Assembly (NCBI GenBank): GCA_002348385.1
Contig: DEBD01000003.1
Span: forward strand, 1 to 61,390
From: Gammaproteobacteria bacterium UBA2965
Lineage (GTDB): Bacteria > Pseudomonadota > Gammaproteobacteria > Pseudomonadales > Azotimanducaceae
DNA length: 61,390 nt
Reading direction: 5' to 3'
In this document: positions 17,038 to 25,282 of the stretch, piece by piece
How the letters are laid out: each line of letters opens with the position of its first letter
Numbering within the stretch: position 1 is the stretch's first letter
Translations under genes and position numbers: made by a program
Notes under the pieces: generated by a model
Databases searched by the model: none
The model's input: the letters and a program-made list of their open reading frames with translations, nothing else
What the model was told of the DNA's origin: nothing

Positions 17038-17039
17038 GG

Positions 17040-20000
17040 CTATCGGTTCTCCCTCCAGAACGTGCGTGCTAGCGGGTCGTGTGATGGCAATAGGTCTCCA
17101 AAGCATTCCGTGCCTATGCAGACGATCGGTTTGGTGTGTCGATTAGTCTCCGGGTCGCCGTTCTGATTCAGGTAAGTCTCCGAGGCATCCGTGTAGACGA
17201 TTGTTGCTGCCGGCGGTATGCCCGAGTGGGCGAGTTGAATGTACTCGGAGGGGTTGGAGTCACCCGTGTCCACCATGCCTCCACCGGTCAGCGGATTGAG
17301 GATGTAGGTGCGTCCACTTCCAAGGTTGCCCGCACAGACGGCGCCCGCGGCGTTGGTGTGTGGCAAATAGGTCGTGAAAATGGTGGTGCCGCCGAAGGTG
17401 GTAGCTTGTGCCAGTGCTTTCTCGTCCGCGCCTTGTAGGGTTTTGTACCATCCGTGTGGCGCGGTGCTGTTGCGATCCGCGAGGGTGGACGTTGCGTCGA
17501 ACAGATCGCCTTCATCAAGCGGGTCGGAGCCGGATGGGCCGAGTGCTGAATAGTCGATGTTGCCCGCGGAGTCGGTAGGTGGGCCGAACGGGAATGGGTC
17601 GAAAACCACATAAAACCTGTCGGTCACCGTGGTATCCCTGGGGTGAGCACGGTAGCCGGATCCCAGCGCAATGCTTAGGAACGATTTGTCGCCACGGGTC
17701 TGGAAGAAGGCGACGTCCGGCGCGTAGAAGAATCGGCGGAAGTGCGCCTCGTCGTTGGCCGAGTCGCTGTCGTAGTCTCCCAGCTTCGCGGTGATGCCGC
17801 CCGTGGCAAAGTCGCCCGCGTTGGTGTTCTGCTGGTTGATGTCGAACCGCCACAGGTGTCCGGTGATGTCTACCGTGTATATGAGATCAAGATAGCCGTC
17901 GTTGTCCATGTCCGCCAGAGTAAGGTCCGCCGGAATGCTGTTGTGCATCTCCGACAGCACCAGATCATGTAGGGTGGGGTTATCGGGACGTCCGGCGGAC
18001 CACAAGAGGGCGCCCGTGGTCGCATCGACCATGAACACCGCTGCACCCGCGTCGCCAGTGGTTGGTAGTGTTGCAACGTCGTGGTTCGGGTCATAGCCGC
18101 CCGCGAACAACAGCACAAGCTTGTCCGCGCAGTTGTCGCCGTTGGTGTCGCAGTTCCAACGAACTTTGGCGAGCTTGGGTGCGGACCAGGTCTGGGCCAG
18201 ATCCAGAAATTCGCCTGAGCCGCCCTCGATGCGCCACATCAAGCGGGGGTCGCTGCGATTGGTGGCGTCGATGGCATAGTAGTTGCCGCCCCCCCGTCGC
18301 ATGCCCGCATAAACGTATACCTTGTCGCCTTCGCCGGCTTCGATGGTCGCGTCGACGTCGTCCGGATTCTCTTGCCGGTAGACGGTGATTGCTCCATCGA
18401 GCCCGTACACCTTGTCGGAATTGGTTGGGTCGTCCTCTAGATAGGCCAGGCCGTTTGGTAGCAGCGCCTGAGGCATGAACGAAAACACTTCTTGACCATT
18501 GTCGGAATCCACCGCATGCAGGTGGCCCATGTTTGTTGCAAAGAACACGGTGTCGTCCGGCGCGTTTTCGGTACCGCCGTACGTGACGACGCGCGGCCGA
18601 CTGTGCAGTGGATCAGAAATAAAAGCGTGCACCGGATTCGGAGAGTTTACGCCCTCCACGTCTATGCCAGCGATCCAGTCCATCACTGCTTTGCGTTCAT
18701 CTGGCGCAGTGGCCGGATCGAGCCCCAACATGGAGTTCGTGATCAGAGTGTTGGCCGGATCGAAGATGTTTTCGAGCGCGTTCAGTCGCTCGTTCGACGG
18801 CGCGGCGCTACCTGTGTAGGTATATATGTTGCGTGTTGGTGACATCTGCTCTGCGAATCCACCCTTGGTGACGGAGTATCCGTCAGTACTGCTCGACCAG
18901 TCGCTGCGTGCCGTGTCTTTGAAAAATCCGGTTGTTGGATTCATCGCAGGGGCTTGCTTGGCGTCCAGGATTACGCCGTCGCGCGTCACGTGATAGCGCT
19001 TCAGGTTGCCCGGCCAGCGCGGACCTCCCATAGGTCGGAAGATGGCATAGTACAGCTCGTCGCGGTGCTGCAGGTTGTTGAACGCGTTCACGGTGACCGC
19101 AGGTGCGGCAAAGGTGCTGTCCGTCGATAGTATCGACAGGATGATCTGGTTGAATGCTGTTTTCAGCTCGGTAGCGTCGCTGGCGTTATATAGCTTGCCG
19201 CCGCCCTTCTGTGCGCTCACCTTAAGTAGCTCCAGATTGATATCGAAGCCTATGGCGTGCAGCGTGATGTCCTGGATGCCGGTGAGCGAGCTGTGATCGG
19301 TGCTCTTCATCCACTCTGCCAGCTCATCAAAGCACGTGCCGTATGCCTCGCTCGCTCCTTCGATGTGCGAGCAGGTGTTTCCCGTGAGTGCGCTAATCTG
19401 GCTGTCCCGGCCGCTGTCGCCGTAGGGCTGTCCGTCGGTGAGGTAGACAAGGTGATTTTTCTGGCAGCTGTGTGTCATGGGCGAGATGTAGTCGCCGCTG
19501 GAAACCGCCGTAGAAACAGAACTGGTGCCGTAGTCCACGCTGTCACCTCGGAAGTAGCGGCTTGCCTCCCACAGCGTCTCTGCAAGAGGGGTAGTACCCG
19601 ATGCAGGGAGTGTGTTGATGGACGCTTTTATGGCGGCTTTGTTCGCCGCGGGCGTGATGTCCTGGAAATGGTGGATCACGTACCCGCCGGCGCCCCCGTC
19701 GAAACGCATCAGGCCGAGGTTGAGACCGTTGAAGTCATCCACCAGGTCCTTGGCCGCATCCTTCATGATGTCGGTCTTTTTGCGTGTAGAGATGTTGCTG
19801 GCGTCGCTCAGAAAGTCGTGAAAGTTCGCTGATGTTGCGATCAGTGGGGTGCGGTTCGACCATTGGACTTCCTTTCCGGGGTTGTTGGAGTATGGCCCGT
19901 AGTTGCGGTTGGCCGCATATGTGTCCGGATCGGTGGCGTTGGCGCCGTGCACGCCCCTGTCGGCTTCGCACTCAAGCGGATTGGATGGGCCGATGCCGCT

Positions 20001-20426
20001 CCATGATTTGACGTTCAGCCAGCGATCCCTGCTCCAGAACTGCCACGCGTTGACGGGCCACCATGCGACCCGGCCGTTAAATACCGGATTGTCCGGCTGC
20101 GCGGCAATCGTGTCTTTCAGGCTCTGGCAGTTGATATGGTCAGTGTGCAGCGCCTTCACGAATGTGTAGTCCTGCTCGTAGAAGTAGTAGTAGTCCGTGC
20201 TGGATGAGCCGTAGGTGTTGGCGGGGTTGTAATTCGGCAGCGTGGTGATGTAGTCGTTCATGCTGCCGGAAGTATCGAATACGAACAGCACGTTTGGCTG
20301 TGCAGGTGAATTGGAAGTTGCAGAGCCGGTTACGTAAATTTCCGTGTCGTCCGCCCAAACGGAAATGGACACTGCTGCGCCCAACCAGTAGGCGCACGCC
20401 GTCAGAGTGATCAGTAGCTTTTTCAT
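17040..20426 (-). CDS. pilY1: Type IV pilus tip protein PilY1
   Basis: PilY1 is a large, calcium-dependent adhesin and assembly factor at the pilus tip. The 1128 residues (1161 in P. aeruginosa) begin with a signal peptide ending at about SVWA-25. A von Willebrand A-like domain with the MIDAS motif DTSGS near residue 50 follows. The second half has the PilY1 beta-propeller, including the calcium-binding loop DMDNDGYLDLIY near residue 840. Tyr-rich and Cys-containing segments lie in the first 150 residues. It sits between a small secreted protein and pilE, close to the Pseudomonas order. Confidence 0.95.
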   Translation of the reverse strand: MKKLLITLTACAYWLGAAVSISVWADDTEIYVTGSATSNSPAQPNVLFVFDTSGSMNDYITTLPNYNPANTYGSSSTDYYYFYEQDYTFVKALHTDHINCQSLKDTIAAQPDNPVFNGRVAWWPVNAWQFWSRDRWLNVKSWSGIGPSNPLECEADRGVHGANATDPDTYAANRNYGPYSNNPGKEVQWSNRTPLIATSANFHDFLSDASNISTRKKTDIMKDAAKDLVDDFNGLNLGLMRFDGGAGGYVIHHFQDITPAANKAAIKASINTLPASGTTPLAETLWEASRYFRGDSVDYGTSSVSTAVSSGDYISPMTHSCQKNHLVYLTDGQPYGDSGRDSQISALTGNTCSHIEGASEAYGTCFDELAEWMKSTDHSSLTGIQDITLHAIGFDINLELLKVSAQKGGGKLYNASDATELKTAFNQIILSILSTDSTFAAPAVTVNAFNNLQHRDELYYAIFRPMGGPRWPGNLKRYHVTRDGVILDAKQAPAMNPTTGFFKDTARSDWSSSTDGYSVTKGGFAEQMSPTRNIYTYTGSAAPSNERLNALENIFDPANTLITNSMLGLDPATAPDERKAVMDWIAGIDVEGVNSPNPVHAFISDPLHSRPRVVTYGGTENAPDDTVFFATNMGHLHAVDSDNGQEVFSFMPQALLPNGLAYLEDDPTNSDKVYGLDGAITVYRQENPDDVDATIEAGEGDKVYVYAGMRRGGGNYYAIDATNRSDPRLMWRIEGGSGEFLDLAQTWSAPKLAKVRWNCDTNGDNCADKLVLLFAGGYDPNHDVATLPTTGDAGAAVFMVDATTGALLWSAGRPDNPTLHDLVLSEMHNSIPADLTLADMDNDGYLDLIYTVDITGHLWRFDINQQNTNAGDFATGGITAKLGDYDSDSANDEAHFRRFFYAPDVAFFQTRGDKSFLSIALGSGYRAHPRDTTVTDRFYVVFDPFPFGPPTDSAGNIDYSALGPSGSDPLDEGDLFDATSTLADRNSTAPHGWYKTLQGADEKALAQATTFGGTTIFTTYLPHTNAAGAVCAGNLGSGRTYILNPLTGGGMVDTGDSNPSEYIQLAHSGIPPAATIVYTDASETYLNQNGDPETNRHTKPIVCIGTECFGDLLPSHDPLARTFWRENR

Positions 20427-20437
20427 CCGGCGTCCTG

Positions 20438-20773
20438 CTAGCGAATGCGCCGGATGGTGACCGGCTGCTCTGTGACTTTGTCGATGGAGAGTTCGCCGGA
20501 GAACCGACTCCAGTCAGCCAGCGCTTCAATCGTCCGAACGCTGTTGCCGTAGAGTATTGTGGCGGTGCTGTCGAAGGCGTATCGCGTGAGCGGGCAGGTC
20601 AGGCATTCCTCCGGGCGCACATCTAACGTGCCACCGGTACCCTCCTCGTTTACCGCGGCCTTTATGTACAGGCCCTCCACATAACGAGTCTTCGAGATGT
20701 TCAGCTTCCCTGCGAATGCAGGTGCGCTCAGCACCATCAACAAACAAACGATCAAAGTGCTGTGCTTGGTCAT
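20438..20773 (-). CDS. Small secreted CxxC protein between pilX and pilY1
   Basis: I do not recognise this protein. It has a clear signal peptide (MTKHSTLIVCLLMVLSAPAFA then GKLN) and a mature part of about 90 residues with one CxxC (CLTC), several basic and Tyr residues, and the ending PVTIRRIR. I chose ATG 20773 (111 residues); ATG 20785 is in frame, but its GAGG lies directly against the start. It fits tightly between pilX and pilY1, so it is probably co-transcribed and exported with them. Size and neighbourhood resemble PilY2 of P. aeruginosa (115 residues), which lies after pilY1 there, but I see no sequence link. Confidence 0.75.
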   Translation of the reverse strand: MTKHSTLIVCLLMVLSAPAFAGKLNISKTRYVEGLYIKAAVNEEGTGGTLDVRPEECLTCPLTRYAFDSTATILYGNSVRTIEALADWSRFSGELSIDKVTEQPVTIRRIR

Positions 20774-20790
20774 CGGCGTAATCATCCTCG

Positions 20791-21252
20791 CTACTTGGGG
20801 CCAGCGTAGTTAAATCCCTGTGTCTGATCGGAAAAAATGCCCGTGTTGTCCAGCTGAGCACGGCTGTTGAGTTCGTATAGGCGCCCCACATAGGCGTCGA
20901 CGCTATATCCGACGGGGGGTAGTCCCTCTCCTTGGTATTCGAAACTGACCGTTTGCTCGTATTTGTCTGGCTGCATGAATACGTCGTCGCCGGTGCGCTG
21001 CAGTAATCCGTTCAGGAGGGTGTCGTCGAGCACACCGAGATCCTGTTCCAGGTCAACGATCTGAGCGTTGATCTCGCTAAGCGCTACCTGGTAGGCCTGA
21101 ACCTGGAACTGGCTGTTGAGTGACATGCGGGATTGCAGGCTGGTGTTGTGCACTGCGGAAATGCCGATGACGGTCAGCACCAGCAGCAGCACCAGGCTTA
21201 CCATAAGGGTGGCGCCGCGCTGTTGTGATATTGAGGTCGTGATGATGTTCAT
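20791..21252 (-). CDS. pilX: Type IV pilus assembly protein PilX
   Basis: PilX is a minor pilin of the tip complex. The 153 residues start with a 13-residue leader containing QQRG, then ATLMVSLVLLLVLTVIGISA: a prepilin-type cleavage site and a long hydrophobic helix. The +5 position is Val, not the usual Glu. PilX and GspK relatives often lack that Glu, which fits a place at the very tip. The rest is soluble and Gln/Asp-rich, somewhat shorter than Pseudomonas PilX. It lies 11 bases after pilW. Confidence 0.88.
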   Translation of the reverse strand: MNIITTSISQQRGATLMVSLVLLLVLTVIGISAVHNTSLQSRMSLNSQFQVQAYQVALSEINAQIVDLEQDLGVLDDTLLNGLLQRTGDDVFMQPDKYEQTVSFEYQGEGLPPVGYSVDAYVGRLYELNSRAQLDNTGIFSDQTQGFNYAGPK

Positions 21253-21263
21253 CTATGCAAGCT

Positions 21264-22022
21264 CTAGGTATTGAACGCGTTTACCAAGGTGACCGTCGTG
21301 GAGTACACGCGCCGATTGTGGCGATCTGTCTCGGAAAACGGAGGGGTGTCCAGCAAGACGTAGCTGCGCGTGCGCTCGTCAGACTGTCCGAACTGGGCGC
21401 CGCGGTTGACCAGCAGGCCGACGCGCACTGAGAGCACGTTGGCCCAGTCGCCCACTTGGTCTGCCGAAACATACTGGTAGACGCTGGCGTTGGCTGCACT
21501 GCGCAATCCGTAGAGCAGCTGTAGATTGTCTACGCCGCCGATGAGGGGCTGAGCTGTGGCAACCCAGGCCCCGGTGGTCACGTTCCAGGCACGGCACGCT
21601 AGGGTGTTGACGTTGTCTACGGTCAGTACCTCATAGACGTTCGCGATGATGTCGTTTGCTCCCACCGGGTTGCCGCCGCAGTCCAGGTCGTTAGTTGGGT
21701 CGTATTGCACGCTAATCCGATCGCTCGCGTTGCCGCCGCCATCTCTGGTGCAGGGATCCACGCCGCCGCAGTCGTCGACAAAGAAAAAATGTGGCAGGTC
21801 GCCCATCCCCGGCGGACGGTAGCCGGCCATGCGGATGTCGCGTACCAGCACATCCAGCGCGAACCGGCCATTTTCTTGGATGCGCGACAGATCGTCGGTG
21901 GTCTGGAAGGTCTGCTTGGTCGAGATCATCACGTCGGCGGCACTACCCACGAGAATCAGCCCGAGTACCAACGCGATCATGAGTTCGACCAGAGAGAACC
22001 CGGCAGCGCGCTGCTTTCTCAT
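21264..22022 (-). CDS. pilW: Type IV pilus assembly protein PilW
   Basis: PilW is a minor pilin needed for pilus assembly. I chose ATG 22022, whose ATGA overlaps the pilV stop and gives 252 residues starting MRKQRAAGFSLVELMIALVL: leader ending in Gly, Phe+1 and Glu+5. After the helix, DDLSRIQENGRFALDVLVRDIRMAGYR matches the PilW pattern. A Cys-containing loop (FVDDCGGVDPCTRDGGG, about residues 88-104) and further Cys residues suggest disulfides. An in-frame upstream extension lacks the prepilin pattern and was not used. Confidence 0.93.
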   Translation of the reverse strand: MRKQRAAGFSLVELMIALVLGLILVGSAADVMISTKQTFQTTDDLSRIQENGRFALDVLVRDIRMAGYRPPGMGDLPHFFFVDDCGGVDPCTRDGGGNASDRISVQYDPTNDLDCGGNPVGANDIIANVYEVLTVDNVNTLACRAWNVTTGAWVATAQPLIGGVDNLQLLYGLRSAANASVYQYVSADQVGDWANVLSVRVGLLVNRGAQFGQSDERTRSYVLLDTPPFSETDRHNRRVYSTTVTLVNAFNT

Positions 22023-22603
22023 GGCATGACTTCGAAGGTCATGGATTTCGCCGCTTCTTCGCCTGTACGGGCTGCCAGCGCCGATGTCGAGGTCCAATTC
22101 AAAGTGGCGGTAAACTGCGATCCCGCTGTGCAGGGGTCCGAGTCACCCGAATCGCTGTCGTGGCAAGCCAGCGTCAGGCCGTTGCCAGCCAGCTTGATCT
22201 GGTCGATGCCTGCGGTGGTTGTGTTGGCGAACTCGAACCCACAAGTGAGCTCCCAGATGTCGAATTCGGCCAGTTCGTTCGCGCTACAGTCGGCAGTGGC
22301 GTCTGCTTCATCTTCCCCGTCGTAGTGGTCGGCGCACATCTTGGCGGGGCCGTTTTCACAGAGATCGGCATTGGCTGCTGCTGCTGTGTAGCCGCTGGCC
22401 TGGCCATCGACGTTAGCGCGCATTCGCTCGACTAGTTCGCCAACTACCCAGGTAGCCTGTGAGCGCTGGCCGGAGTCGAAGCTTACCTTCATCGCTGACG
22501 CTTGCAGCGCGGAAAGACCCAGTAGGCCCAAGGTCAAGAGCACCAGGGCCACAAGGATCTCGATCAGGGAGAAGCCGCCCGTTTTCAGAGTGTTTCGGTG
22601 CAT
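22019..22603 (-). CDS. pilV: Type IV pilus modification protein PilV
   Basis: PilV is a minor pilin that joins the tip priming complex. I chose ATG 22603, giving 194 residues starting MHRNTLKTGGFSLIEILVAL: leader ending Gly-Gly, Phe+1, Glu+5 and a Leu-rich helix. The motif ERMRANVDGQASGYT after the helix is typical of PilV. Six Cys residues in the soluble part suggest disulfides in the periplasm. The start is eight bases after the fimT stop, and its stop overlaps pilW. Confidence 0.93.
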   Translation of the reverse strand: MHRNTLKTGGFSLIEILVALVLLTLGLLGLSALQASAMKVSFDSGQRSQATWVVGELVERMRANVDGQASGYTAAAANADLCENGPAKMCADHYDGEDEADATADCSANELAEFDIWELTCGFEFANTTTAGIDQIKLAGNGLTLACHDSDSGDSDPCTAGSQFTATLNWTSTSALAARTGEEAAKSMTFEVMP

Positions 22604-22610
22604 GTGTGAT

Positions 22611-23132
22611 CTAAGGGGTGCAGTCGTTGGATGGCGCGACGATATCCACGCGCCCCGCCAGGTTGATGGTGATGTCACGCCCGTTGGCTTCGCCGCGGTC
22701 GTCGCAGATCGCGATTACCACGGGATTGCCGGCCTCGTTCAACATCCCGTTGTTGCGAAAGCTTATCCAGTTGTTTCCCGCTCCATTGGTCAGGATGTCT
22801 AGGCCTTCACCGAAACCATTGGCGTCTCTCAGCAGCGTGTCTCCGGCCACGCGACTGGTATTGCCCGCTGGGTCTGTGTCGGTATAGATCTCCCAGCCTT
22901 CTGACCAGGTGAATTGAGTGCCGCTCTTGCGAGACAGAGTAATCACCGCTGCGCGCGTAACGGCTTCGTTGCGCGCATAGTTCATGCTGGCCGCGATCCG
23001 GTTGGTTGCCGCGTCGATGCGATTGTCGCTTACTAAGCTGACGAACGAAGGGCCCCCCACACCCAGCATGAAGCTGAGTACGGTAAGCGCTACTAGCAGT
23101 TCGACGAGTGTTACCCCGCGCTGCTTGGGCAA
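22611..23132 (-). CDS. fimT: GspH/FimT-type minor pilin
   Basis: Minor pilin of the GspH/FimT family. The start is TTG at 23132, supported by GGGAGG six bases upstream on the minus strand. The 173 residues begin with PKQRG, then VTLVELLVALTVLSFMLGVG: a short leader, Glu+5 and a hydrophobic helix. The soluble domain has the family features SMNYARNEAVTR, TLSRKSG, WSEGWEIY and a C-terminal DITINLAGRVD. FimU is an alternative name, as the two are hard to tell apart by eye. It is the first gene of the cluster; no convincing promoter was found upstream. Confidence 0.9.
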   Translation of the reverse strand: MPKQRGVTLVELLVALTVLSFMLGVGGPSFVSLVSDNRIDAATNRIAASMNYARNEAVTRAAVITLSRKSGTQFTWSEGWEIYTDTDPAGNTSRVAGDTLLRDANGFGEGLDILTNGAGNNWISFRNNGMLNEAGNPVVIAICDDRGEANGRDITINLAGRVDIVAPSNDCTP

Positions 23133-23367
23133 GTGCTGCCTCCCGGGCCTGGCGAATCTCTATCTCAAACAGCATGTTTACAAAGGTCTCGTTGGCCAAC
23201 TGTGAACCTCTGCACGCTCAGGATCCCAACCCGACGGGCGGCCCGGTTAGTCCTACCAGTGGCGCCTTGAGCGGGATTGGAGAACGGCAAGGTAAGTTGC
23301 ATAAATGCAGGGGTTGTAGCGCTGCTTGGAGCATCGAGCGCCCGGATTTCGGGTGATCGGGCCGCGG

Positions 23368-23396
23368 TTGCCACAGACCCCCTCGCTCTGTATAGT
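23368..23396 (+). promoter_or_regulatory. sigma70 promoter of the S10 operon
   Basis: A -35 box TTGCCA (23368-23373) and a -10 box TATAGT (23391-23396) are separated by exactly 17 bases. Transcription would begin near 23403 and give a leader of about 137 bases before rpsJ. This is the best promoter-like sequence in the gap between the divergent fimT and rpsJ. Confidence 0.65.
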
Positions 23397-23402
23397 TCCG
23401 CC

Positions 23403-23539
23403 TCCCATTTTTGGCCACCCCTGGGCAAGGCGGGCTAGCCTTTTAGGCTTGTAAGCCGGGGGCAGCGATTGCCAGCGTCACGATTATAAGACCGAGATGT
23501 TTGGCGCGGGTTTGCACAACGACTGGAGAGAAAGCACCG
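23403..23539 (+). promoter_or_regulatory. rpsJ leader
   Basis: The transcribed leader before rpsJ contains a nested hairpin in 23431-23459 (outer GGCT/AGCC, inner GCCT/AGGC) and a small GGCA/TGCC hairpin soon after. No T tract is present. In E. coli the S10 leader is bound by L4; any such function here is inferred from position only. The remainder of the fimT-rpsJ gap (23133-23367) holds no gene that I can support. Confidence 0.4.
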
Positions 23540-23851
23540 GTGGAAAGCCAGCGCATTCGTATACGCCTGAAAGCGTTCGATCACAGATTGATCGATGTGT
23601 CGACTCAGGAGATCGTCGACACCGCGAAGCGGACCGGGGCTCATGTAAAGGGGCCTATACCGCTGCCTACTCGTAAGGAGCGCTTTACCGTGCTGATCTC
23701 GCCGCACGTGAATAAGGATGCCCGGGATCAGTACGAGATCCGCACGCATAAACGCATGCTGGATATCGTCGAGCCCACCGAGAAGACCGTGGATGCGTTG
23801 ATGAAGTTGGATCTGGCGGCGGGCGTAGAAGTACAGATCAGTTTGAATTAG
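23540..23851 (+). CDS. rpsJ: 30S ribosomal protein S10 / NusE
   Basis: S10 is a 30S head protein and, as NusE, a partner of NusB and NusG in antitermination. I chose GTG 23540, giving exactly 103 residues starting (M)ESQRIRIRLKAFDHRLID, the E. coli length; the frame is open further upstream without homology. A GGAGAG site lies 10 bases before the start. The motif GPIPLPTRKERFTVLISPHVNKDARDQ is intact. Unusually, a strong intrinsic terminator follows the stop by only two bases and separates it from the rest of the S10 operon. Confidence 0.97.
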   Translation: MESQRIRIRLKAFDHRLIDVSTQEIVDTAKRTGAHVKGPIPLPTRKERFTVLISPHVNKDARDQYEIRTHKRMLDIVEPTEKTVDALMKLDLAAGVEVQISLN

Positions 23852-23852
23852 G

Positions 23853-23882
23853 AACGTCGGGGTAAGCTCCGACGTTTTTTTT
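23853..23882 (+). terminator. Intrinsic terminator or attenuator between rpsJ and rplC
   Basis: An 8-bp perfect stem (23853-23860 with 23869-23876) has an 8-base loop and runs into eight T (23875-23882). This is the clearest intrinsic terminator in the window, yet it lies inside the S10 operon just after rpsJ. Read-through must be partial or controlled, because no good promoter for rplC is visible downstream. Confidence 0.85.
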
Positions 23883-24014
23883 GCCCGTCAAGTAATGCGG
23901 GCAAACGACAGGGCTCCGATGGGGAGCCGGTGAATAGAGAAGAAGGCCGTTTACCGCAAGCCGGCAGGCAACTGGTAAGCGGTCTTCACTATCTGCAAAG
24001 GAATGATGTTCGAA
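23883..24014 (+). promoter_or_regulatory. Structured leader upstream of rplC
   Basis: After the terminator come three further inverted repeats: TTGCCCG/CGGGCAA (from 23881), GGCTCC/GGGAGCC (around 23910-23928), and a 14-bp stem 23942-23955 with 23974-23987 that pairs throughout with two G-U wobbles. This last stem ends about 10 bases before the AAGGA site of rplC. Such density suggests an RNA control element, perhaps the target of L4 (rplD) autoregulation. Function is inferred. Confidence 0.5.
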
Positions 24015-24656
24015 ATGGCTATTGGCTTGGTTGGTAAAAAAAGCGGCATGACGCGCGTTTTCACCGAAGAGGGCGATTCCGTGCCGGTAACGGTGATCGA
24101 GGTTGAGCCCAATCGCATCACCCAGGTGAAGACCCTGGAGACGGATGGCTACGACGCCGTGCAGGTGACCACCGGTGCAGTCAAGCAGAATCGGGTCAGC
24201 CGGCCCAAGGCGGGCCACTTTGCCAAGGCCAATACGCCGGCCGGGCGTGGGCTTTGGGAGTTCCACCTGGAAGGCGCCGACGAAGAGCAGGAATTGAGCG
24301 TCGGCGGCGAGCTAAGCATCGAGCAGTTCGAAGCGGGCCACAAGGTGGATGTACGTGGTGTGTCCAAAGGTAAAGGCTACGCCGGCACTATCAAGCGCTG
24401 GAATTTCCGCGGGCAGGACAATTCTCACGGTAACTCCATCTCCCACCGTGCGCCGGGTTCCATCGGACAGTGCCAGACCCCGGGGCGGGTGTTTAAAGGA
24501 AAGAAGATGGCGGGCCACCTGGGCAACGCTCAAGTGACGACCCAGAACCTCGAGGTAATACGCGTAGACGCAGAGCGCAATCTGATCCTCATCAAGGGGG
24601 CAGTTCCAGGACCGGCCGGGGGCGACGTATACATCCGCCCCGCGGTGAAGGCCTGA
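24015..24656 (+). CDS. rplC: 50S ribosomal protein L3
   Basis: L3 is an early assembly protein of the large subunit, reaching the peptidyl transferase centre. I chose ATG 24015 (213 residues, MAIGLVGKKSGMTRVFTEEG); ATG 24003 and 24006 are also in frame, and 24006 has AAGGA at better spacing, so the start is not settled. The conserved loop GNSISHRAPGSIGQCQTPGRVFKGKKMAGH includes the Gln that is methylated by PrmB in E. coli. The gene follows a structured leader rather than directly following rpsJ. Confidence 0.96.
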   Translation: MAIGLVGKKSGMTRVFTEEGDSVPVTVIEVEPNRITQVKTLETDGYDAVQVTTGAVKQNRVSRPKAGHFAKANTPAGRGLWEFHLEGADEEQELSVGGELSIEQFEAGHKVDVRGVSKGKGYAGTIKRWNFRGQDNSHGNSISHRAPGSIGQCQTPGRVFKGKKMAGHLGNAQVTTQNLEVIRVDAERNLILIKGAVPGPAGGDVYIRPAVKA

Positions 24657-24676
24657 TACGCGCGGAGGACTACTGA

Positions 24677-25282
24677 ATGAACCTGAACTTGGCAGCAGAT
24701 GGCGGTAGCGTGGAAGTGTCCGACGTCGCCTTCGGCAGAGAGTACAACGAAGCGCTGGTCCACCAGGTGGTGGTGGCGTACATGGCAGGTGGCCGGCAGG
24801 GCACTCGAGCTCAGAAGAACCGCTCCGAGGTGCGCGGTGGTGGGCGCAAGCCGTGGCGTCAGAAAGGTACTGGCCGCGCCAGAGCGGGAACCATTCGCAG
24901 CCCCATCTTCCGTGGCGGCGGTCGTACATTTGCCGCCAAACCCCTGGATCACGCGCAGAAGGTAAACCGCAAGATGTACCGGGGTGCGCTGCGCTGCATC
25001 CTCTCCGAGCTGATTCGTCAGGAGCGCCTGGTGATCTGTGAGTCCTTTGGGGTGGATTCGCCAAAGACTAAGGGCCTGCTGGCAAAGCTCAAGCAGCTGG
25101 ATCTCGCCAGCGTGCTCATCGTCGGCGACGACGTGGACGAGAACTTGTACCTGGCCGCGCGCAACTTGAAGGACGTAGACGTATTGGACGTCCAGGGCGT
25201 AGATCCGGTGAGCCTGATCCGCCACGACAAGGTGCTGATCACCGTTGATGCGCTCAAGAAGCTGGAGGAGCTGCTGGCATGA
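24677..25282 (+). CDS. rplD: 50S ribosomal protein L4
   Basis: L4 lines the exit tunnel and in E. coli is the autogenous repressor of the S10 operon at both transcription and translation. The 201 residues equal the E. coli length. The tunnel loop KNRSEVRGGGRKPWRQKGTG (about residues 51-70) is intact, as are the residues where macrolide-resistance changes occur. A GGAGG site lies seven bases before ATG 24677. The stop overlaps the rplW start by four bases (ATGA). Confidence 0.98.
   Translation: MNLNLAADGGSVEVSDVAFGREYNEALVHQVVVAYMAGGRQGTRAQKNRSEVRGGGRKPWRQKGTGRARAGTIRSPIFRGGGRTFAAKPLDHAQKVNRKMYRGALRCILSELIRQERLVICESFGVDSPKTKGLLAKLKQLDLASVLIVGDDVDENLYLAARNLKDVDVLDVQGVDPVSLIRHDKVLITVDALKKLEELLA

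Noticed and set aside
23374..23483. TATAAG near 23484 as the rpsJ promoter
   Set aside because: No -35 box lies at 16-18 bases; the TTGCCA/TATAGT pair upstream is much better.
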